Assembly: GCA_019412865.1 (NCBI GenBank)
Contig: DXOJ01000739.1
Location: 1 to 8,059, forward strand
DNA length: 8,059 nt
Direction: 5' to 3'
From: Bacteroides sp.
GTDB taxonomy: Bacteria > Bacteroidota > Bacteroidia > Bacteroidales > Bacteroidaceae
Shown here: positions 5,388 to 8,059 of the stretch, one piece after another
How the letters are laid out: every line of letters begins with the position of its first letter
How positions within the stretch are numbered: the stretch's first letter is position 1
Translations under genes and position numbers: made by a program
Notes under the pieces: model-generated
Told to the model about the DNA's origin: nothing
The model's input: only the letters and a program-made list of their open reading frames with translations
Database searches by the model: none

Positions 5388-5870
5388 ATGACCGAGAATT
5401 TACAAAAGGCCCTGAACGGGCAGATTACTGCGGAATTATGGTCGGCCAAGATGTATCTTTCAATGTCCTTCTATCTGGAAAAGGAAGGTTTTTCCGGCAT
5501 GGCCCGCTGGATGCGCAAGCAATCGGCGGAAGAGACAGGACACGCATGTGCCATCGCCGAATATATGGCCAAACGTGAGGCGGAGGCAAAAGTGGACAAG
5601 GTCGATGTGGTTCCACAGGGTTGGGGCAGTCCCACCGAAGTCTTTGAACATGCCTTGGAACACGAGAGACATGTTTCCAGATTGATTGACGAACTGGTAC
5701 ATCTGGCTTCCGAGGAGAAAGACAATGCCACCCGTGATTTTCTTTGGGGATTTGTCAGGGAGCAGGTGGAGGAAGAGGCGAATTTCCTGAACATCGTAAA
5801 CCTGATGAAGAAAGCCGGAGAGAGCGGCATCCTTTTCATGGATGCAAAACTGGGGGAACGCCAGTCCTGA
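5388..5870 (+). CDS. Bacterial non-haem ferritin
   Basis: This 160-aa protein has the typical length of FtnA-type ferritins. The di-iron ligands are visible: E16 in TAELWS, E49 and H52 in the EETGH block (ExxH), E93 in LEHE, Q126 and E129 in [10 protein letters not shown]48, E125 and E128 could supply the third iron site. It oxidises ferrous iron and stores it as a mineral in a 24-subunit cytoplasmic shell, lowering Fenton chemistry. The ATG at 5388 is preceded by A-rich DNA without a strong Shine-Dalgarno. fbaB begins 23 bp after its stop, so the two are probably co-transcribed. The symbol ftnA is used for E. coli homologues and the orthology here is likely but not certain. Confidence 0.95.
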   Translation: MTENLQKALNGQITAELWSAKMYLSMSFYLEKEGFSGMARWMRKQSAEETGHACAIAEYMAKREAEAKVDKVDVVPQGWGSPTEVFEHALEHERHVSRLIDELVHLASEEKDNATRDFLWGFVREQVEEEANFLNIVNLMKKAGESGILFMDAKLGERQS

Positions 5871-5893
5871 TTTGGAATAAAAAAACGACTGAC

Positions 5894-6946
5894 ATGAGCA
5901 CGATTATTGATTTGTTGGGAACGCAGGCAGGATACTACCTGGACCATGTATGCAAGACAATAGACAAGAAACTCATCCATATCCCCGAGCCGAATATGAT
6001 AGACAAGGCATGGGTGGATTCCGACAGGAATATACGCACCTTGGAGAGCCTGCAAGCCCTGTACGGGCACGGGCGTCTGGCCAATACCGGGTATGTCTCC
6101 ATCCTGCCGGTGGATCAGGGGATAGAACATTCTGCCGGAGCATCCTTTGCACCCAATCCTCTTTACTTCGATCCCGGGAACATTGTGAAACTCGCTATCG
6201 AGGGAGGATGCAACGCCGTGGCATCCACATTCGGAGTTCTGGGAGCTGTGGCACGTAAGTACGCCCATAAGATTCCTTTCATCGTGAAGTTGAACCATAA
6301 CGAGCTGCTGACTTATCCGAACAGTTATGACCAGGTCATGTTCGGTACAGTGAAGGAGGCATGGAACATGGGTGCCGTTGCCGTGGGGGCAACTATCTAT
6401 TTCGGTTCGGAACAAAGCCGCCGCCAGATTGTGGAGGTCTCACAGGCGTTTGAATATGCCCATGAGTTGGGGATGGCCACGGTATTGTGGTGTTATCTGA
6501 GAAACAGCAGTTTTAAGAAAGACGGGATTGACTATCATGCGGCAGCAGATCTGACAGGGCAGGCCAACCATATCGGGGTCACCATCAAGGCTGATATCGT
6601 GAAGCAGAAGCTGCCGTCCAACAATGGAGGTTTTAAAGCCATCGGATTCGGTAAGACCGACGGGCGTATGTATACGGAACTGGTCTCCGACCATCCGATA
6701 GACCTCTGCCGCTACCAGGTGGCCAACGGGTATATGGGAAGGGTTGGCCTGATCAATTCGGGGGGCGAGTCCCATGGGACATCTGACCTGCATGATGCCG
6801 TCGTAACCGCAGTGGTGAACAAACGTGCCGGAGGTATGGGACTTATCTGTGGGAGAAAAGCCTTCCAGAAGACGATGAAAGACGGGGTCTCGCTTCTGAA
6901 CACCATTCAGGATGTCTATCTGGATCCTTCGATAACCGTTGCATAA
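5894..6946 (+). CDS. fbaB: Class I fructose-bisphosphate aldolase
   Basis: The 350-aa product has the same length as E. coli FbaB and follows its sequence closely. Shared blocks include [20 protein letters not shown] (residues 65-84), [31 protein letters not shown] and [10 protein letters not shown]. It catalyses reversible cleavage of fructose 1,6-bisphosphate to dihydroxyacetone phosphate and glyceraldehyde 3-phosphate by a Schiff base, with no catalytic metal; the presumed lysine is K237 in ADIVKQK. I use the ATG at 5894, because its N-terminus ([13 protein letters not shown]) aligns with E. coli FbaB. The open frame continues upstream to 5744, but that extension overlaps the ferritin gene and lacks family similarity. 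gpmA follows after 12 bp, indicating one operon. Class I enzymes in bacteria are often growth-phase or stress linked; class II metal-dependent enzymes commonly do the housekeeping. Confidence 0.96.
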   Translation: MSTIIDLLGTQAGYYLDHVCKTIDKKLIHIPEPNMIDKAWVDSDRNIRTLESLQALYGHGRLANTGYVSILPVDQGIEHSAGASFAPNPLYFDPGNIVKLAIEGGCNAVASTFGVLGAVARKYAHKIPFIVKLNHNELLTYPNSYDQVMFGTVKEAWNMGAVAVGATIYFGSEQSRRQIVEVSQAFEYAHELGMATVLWCYLRNSSFKKDGIDYHAAADLTGQANHIGVTIKADIVKQKLPSNNGGFKAIGFGKTDGRMYTELVSDHPIDLCRYQVANGYMGRVGLINSGGESHGTSDLHDAVVTAVVNKRAGGMGLICGRKAFQKTMKDGVSLLNTIQDVYLDPSITVA

Positions 6947-6958
6947 AAACTATATGGC

Positions 6959-7708
6959 ATGAAAAGGATCGTATTGTTGAGACATGGCGAGAGCCTATGG
7001 AACAAGGAAAACCGCTTTACCGGTTGGACCGATGTAGACCTGAGTGATAAGGGGATCGCAGAAGCCTGTAAAGCCGGTGATATGCTGAAAGAAGCGGGAT
7101 TCTCTTTTGAGGCGGCTTACACATCCTATCTGAAACGGGCTGTGAAAACGTTGAATTGTGTTCTGGACCGTCTCAATGAAGACTGGATCCCGGTGGAGAA
7201 AAGCTGGAGGTTGAACGAGAAACACTACGGCATACTTCAGGGACTTAACAAAAGGGAGACAGCAGACAAATATGGCGAGGAACAAGTCCATATCTGGCGG
7301 AGAAGTTACGGCGTGTCGCCGGAGCCGGTGAAGGAAGACGATCCCCGCTATCCGGGGAACGACACCCGTTACGCCGGTGTTCCCGAAATGGAACTGCCAC
7401 GGACTGAATCCCTGAAGGATGCCGTCATGCGTGTCATGCCCTATTGGGAATGTGTCATCCTACCCACATTGATGCATAGGGACAACCTGCTTGTCGTTGC
7501 CCATGGAAACAGTCTGCGCGGGATAGTCAAGCATCTCAAGAATATTTCCGATACGGACATATCCCTCTTGAACCTGCCCACGGCAGTACCTTATGTATTC
7601 GAATTTGATGAACGGCCGGTGCTTGTCAGGGACTATTTCCTCGGAGACCAGGAGGAGATACGGAGACGGACGGAGGCTGTAGCCGAACAAGGTATGATCA
7701 GACGATAA
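6959..7708 (+). CDS. gpmA: 2,3-bisphosphoglycerate-dependent phosphoglycerate mutase
   Basis: This 249-aa enzyme of the histidine phosphatase superfamily interconverts 3- and 2-phosphoglycerate in lower glycolysis. The phosphohistidine motif LLRHGES gives H9. R60 (in SYLKRAVKT), E87 (in [14 protein letters not shown]) and H182 (in [10 protein letters not shown]) complete the active site. The blocks [11 protein letters not shown] and [10 protein letters not shown] are typical of dPGM, and the length equals that of E. coli GpmA. It uses 2,3-bisphosphoglycerate and no metal, unlike the Mn-dependent GpmI type. It starts 12 bp after fbaB and 76 bp before hsp20. Start ATG 6959 is supported by the family N-terminus. 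Confidence 0.96.
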   Translation: MKRIVLLRHGESLWNKENRFTGWTDVDLSDKGIAEACKAGDMLKEAGFSFEAAYTSYLKRAVKTLNCVLDRLNEDWIPVEKSWRLNEKHYGILQGLNKRETADKYGEEQVHIWRRSYGVSPEPVKEDDPRYPGNDTRYAGVPEMELPRTESLKDAVMRVMPYWECVILPTLMHRDNLLVVAHGNSLRGIVKHLKNISDTDISLLNLPTAVPYVFEFDERPVLVRDYFLGDQEEIRRRTEAVAEQGMIRR

Positions 7709-7711
7709 GAG

Positions 7712-7760
7712 TCAGTCAATCAGACTGATTTGTATTGTCTTTTTGAATATTTTATTTATT
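7712..7760 (+). promoter_or_regulatory. Candidate promoter with overlapping palindrome upstream of hsp20
   Basis: TTTG (7729-7732) and TATTTATT (7753-7760) are separated by 20 bases and loosely fit the Bacteroides -33 / -7 pattern; the -7 match is imperfect. TCAGTC (7712-7717) and GACTGA (7723-7728) form an inverted repeat, and AATCAG-A-CTGATT (7718-7730) forms an alternative one reaching into the TTTG box. The repeats could be an operator or a weak terminator of gpmA followed by a T-rich run. Hsp20 may thus have its own transcript as well as read-through from gpmA. Confidence 0.4.
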
Positions 7761-7772
7761 AACAATTTAAAA

Positions 7773-7780
7773 AAGGAGGT
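7773..7780 (+). promoter_or_regulatory. Strong Shine-Dalgarno of hsp20
   Basis: AAGGAGGT ends 4 bases before the ATG at 7785. It is an almost full anti-16S complement. Bacteroidales genes usually lack such sites, and none of the other genes here has one, which suggests high or specially controlled translation. Confidence 0.7.
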
Positions 7781-7784
7781 AAAA

Positions 7785-8059
7785 ATGGTACCTGTAAAAA
7801 CAAATTCAAACTGGTTGCCGAGTATTTTTAACGATTTCTTCGAGAATGAGTGGCTGGCAAAAACGGGAGTTACGGCTCCTGCCATCAATGTCATTGAGAA
7901 TGACAAGGACTACAAGGTTGAAATGGCGGCTCCCGGAATGACGAAGGATGATTTCAAGGTGAATGTTGACGAAAACAACAACCTGACAATCTGCATGGAA
8001 AAGAAAGAAGAGAAGAAGGAGGAGAAGAAAGACAAGAAGTATCTCCGCCGCGAATTCTC
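7785..8059 (+). CDS. Hsp20 family small heat-shock protein (3' end outside window)
   Basis: The 91 complete codons visible show the start of an alpha-crystallin domain: a short N-terminal arm with NWLPSIFNDFFENEW, then APAINVIENDKDYKVEMAAPGM (given here in part as the family's VE..APG.. block, about residues 45-53) and FKVNVDENNNLTI. A highly charged Lys/Glu stretch (about 73-86) leads into YLRREF, where the domain continues past the window end. Family members are about 140-150 aa. Hsp20 proteins form oligomers that hold unfolding proteins without ATP. The gene follows the ferritin and glycolysis genes on the same strand and may share their transcript in part. Confidence 0.92.
   Translation, partial: MVPVKTNSNWLPSIFNDFFENEWLAKTGVTAPAINVIENDKDYKVEMAAPGMTKDDFKVNVDENNNLTICMEKKEEKKEEKKDKKYLRREF

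Noticed and set aside
5744..5893. Longer N-terminus for the aldolase, starting inside the ferritin gene
   Set aside because: The ATG at 5894 gives exactly the E. coli FbaB length and N-terminal alignment. The extension is an overlap in another frame with no family similarity.
5471..6415. Long minus-strand frame opposite ferritin and fbaB
   Set aside because: It spans two unmistakable plus-strand genes and reads as antisense to their codons.
1..8059. tRNA, rRNA, CRISPR array, phage or conjugation genes
   Set aside because: No repeat-spacer pattern, tRNA cloverleaf with T-loop, or rRNA segment was seen. No phage or transfer gene was recognised.

Overview
The window looks like a chromosome segment, or an integrated element, from a gut-type Bacteroidales bacterium (Bacteroides, Parabacteroides or Prevotella relatives). 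The evidence is an IS1380-family transposase of the Bacteroides type, a membrane-anchored AraC-type regulator, ISL3-family transposase remnants, promoter-like sequences matching the Bacteroides TTTG / TAnnTTTG pattern, and mostly weak Shine-Dalgarno sequences. The species cannot be fixed from this sequence alone.

Left half (1-3300): nested mobile DNA. A decayed ISL3-family transposase gene is split in two. Its first piece ends at 323. Its second piece resumes in the same reading frame at 3198, after a duplicated 5-bp target ATGTA (319-323 and 3193-3197). Between the duplications lies a 2869-bp insertion (324-3192). It contains, in order: an IS1380-type left end (324); an AraC-family regulator with a multi-pass membrane N-terminus on the minus strand (435-1562); a second IS1380-type left end in the same orientation (1576); an apparently intact IS1380-family transposase on the plus strand (1740-3026); and one right end (3192). 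Only the outermost pair of ends is flanked by a target duplication. The regulator therefore appears to have moved with the IS as a passenger, using the upstream left end instead of the end next to the transposase.

Middle (3300-4157): an apparently intergenic stretch. It has a good match to a Bacteroides promoter (3327-3358) followed by three short plus-strand reading frames: 47 aa with one membrane segment, 54 aa with one membrane segment, and a 59-aa charged helical protein. All are hypothetical and unrecognised.

Right half (4158-8059): a tightly spaced plus-strand gene set. It encodes a ferritin-like protein that has lost most ferroxidase ligands, a MarC-family membrane protein, a canonical bacterial non-haem ferritin, class I fructose-bisphosphate aldolase (fbaB), cofactor-dependent phosphoglycerate mutase (gpmA) and an Hsp20 small heat-shock protein cut by the window end. 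The set combines iron storage, two glycolytic enzymes of the classes that need no catalytic metal ion, and a holdase chaperone. I infer a stress module that keeps lower glycolysis running when iron is sequestered or metalloenzymes are damaged. The individual protein families are secure; the joint role is a hypothesis.
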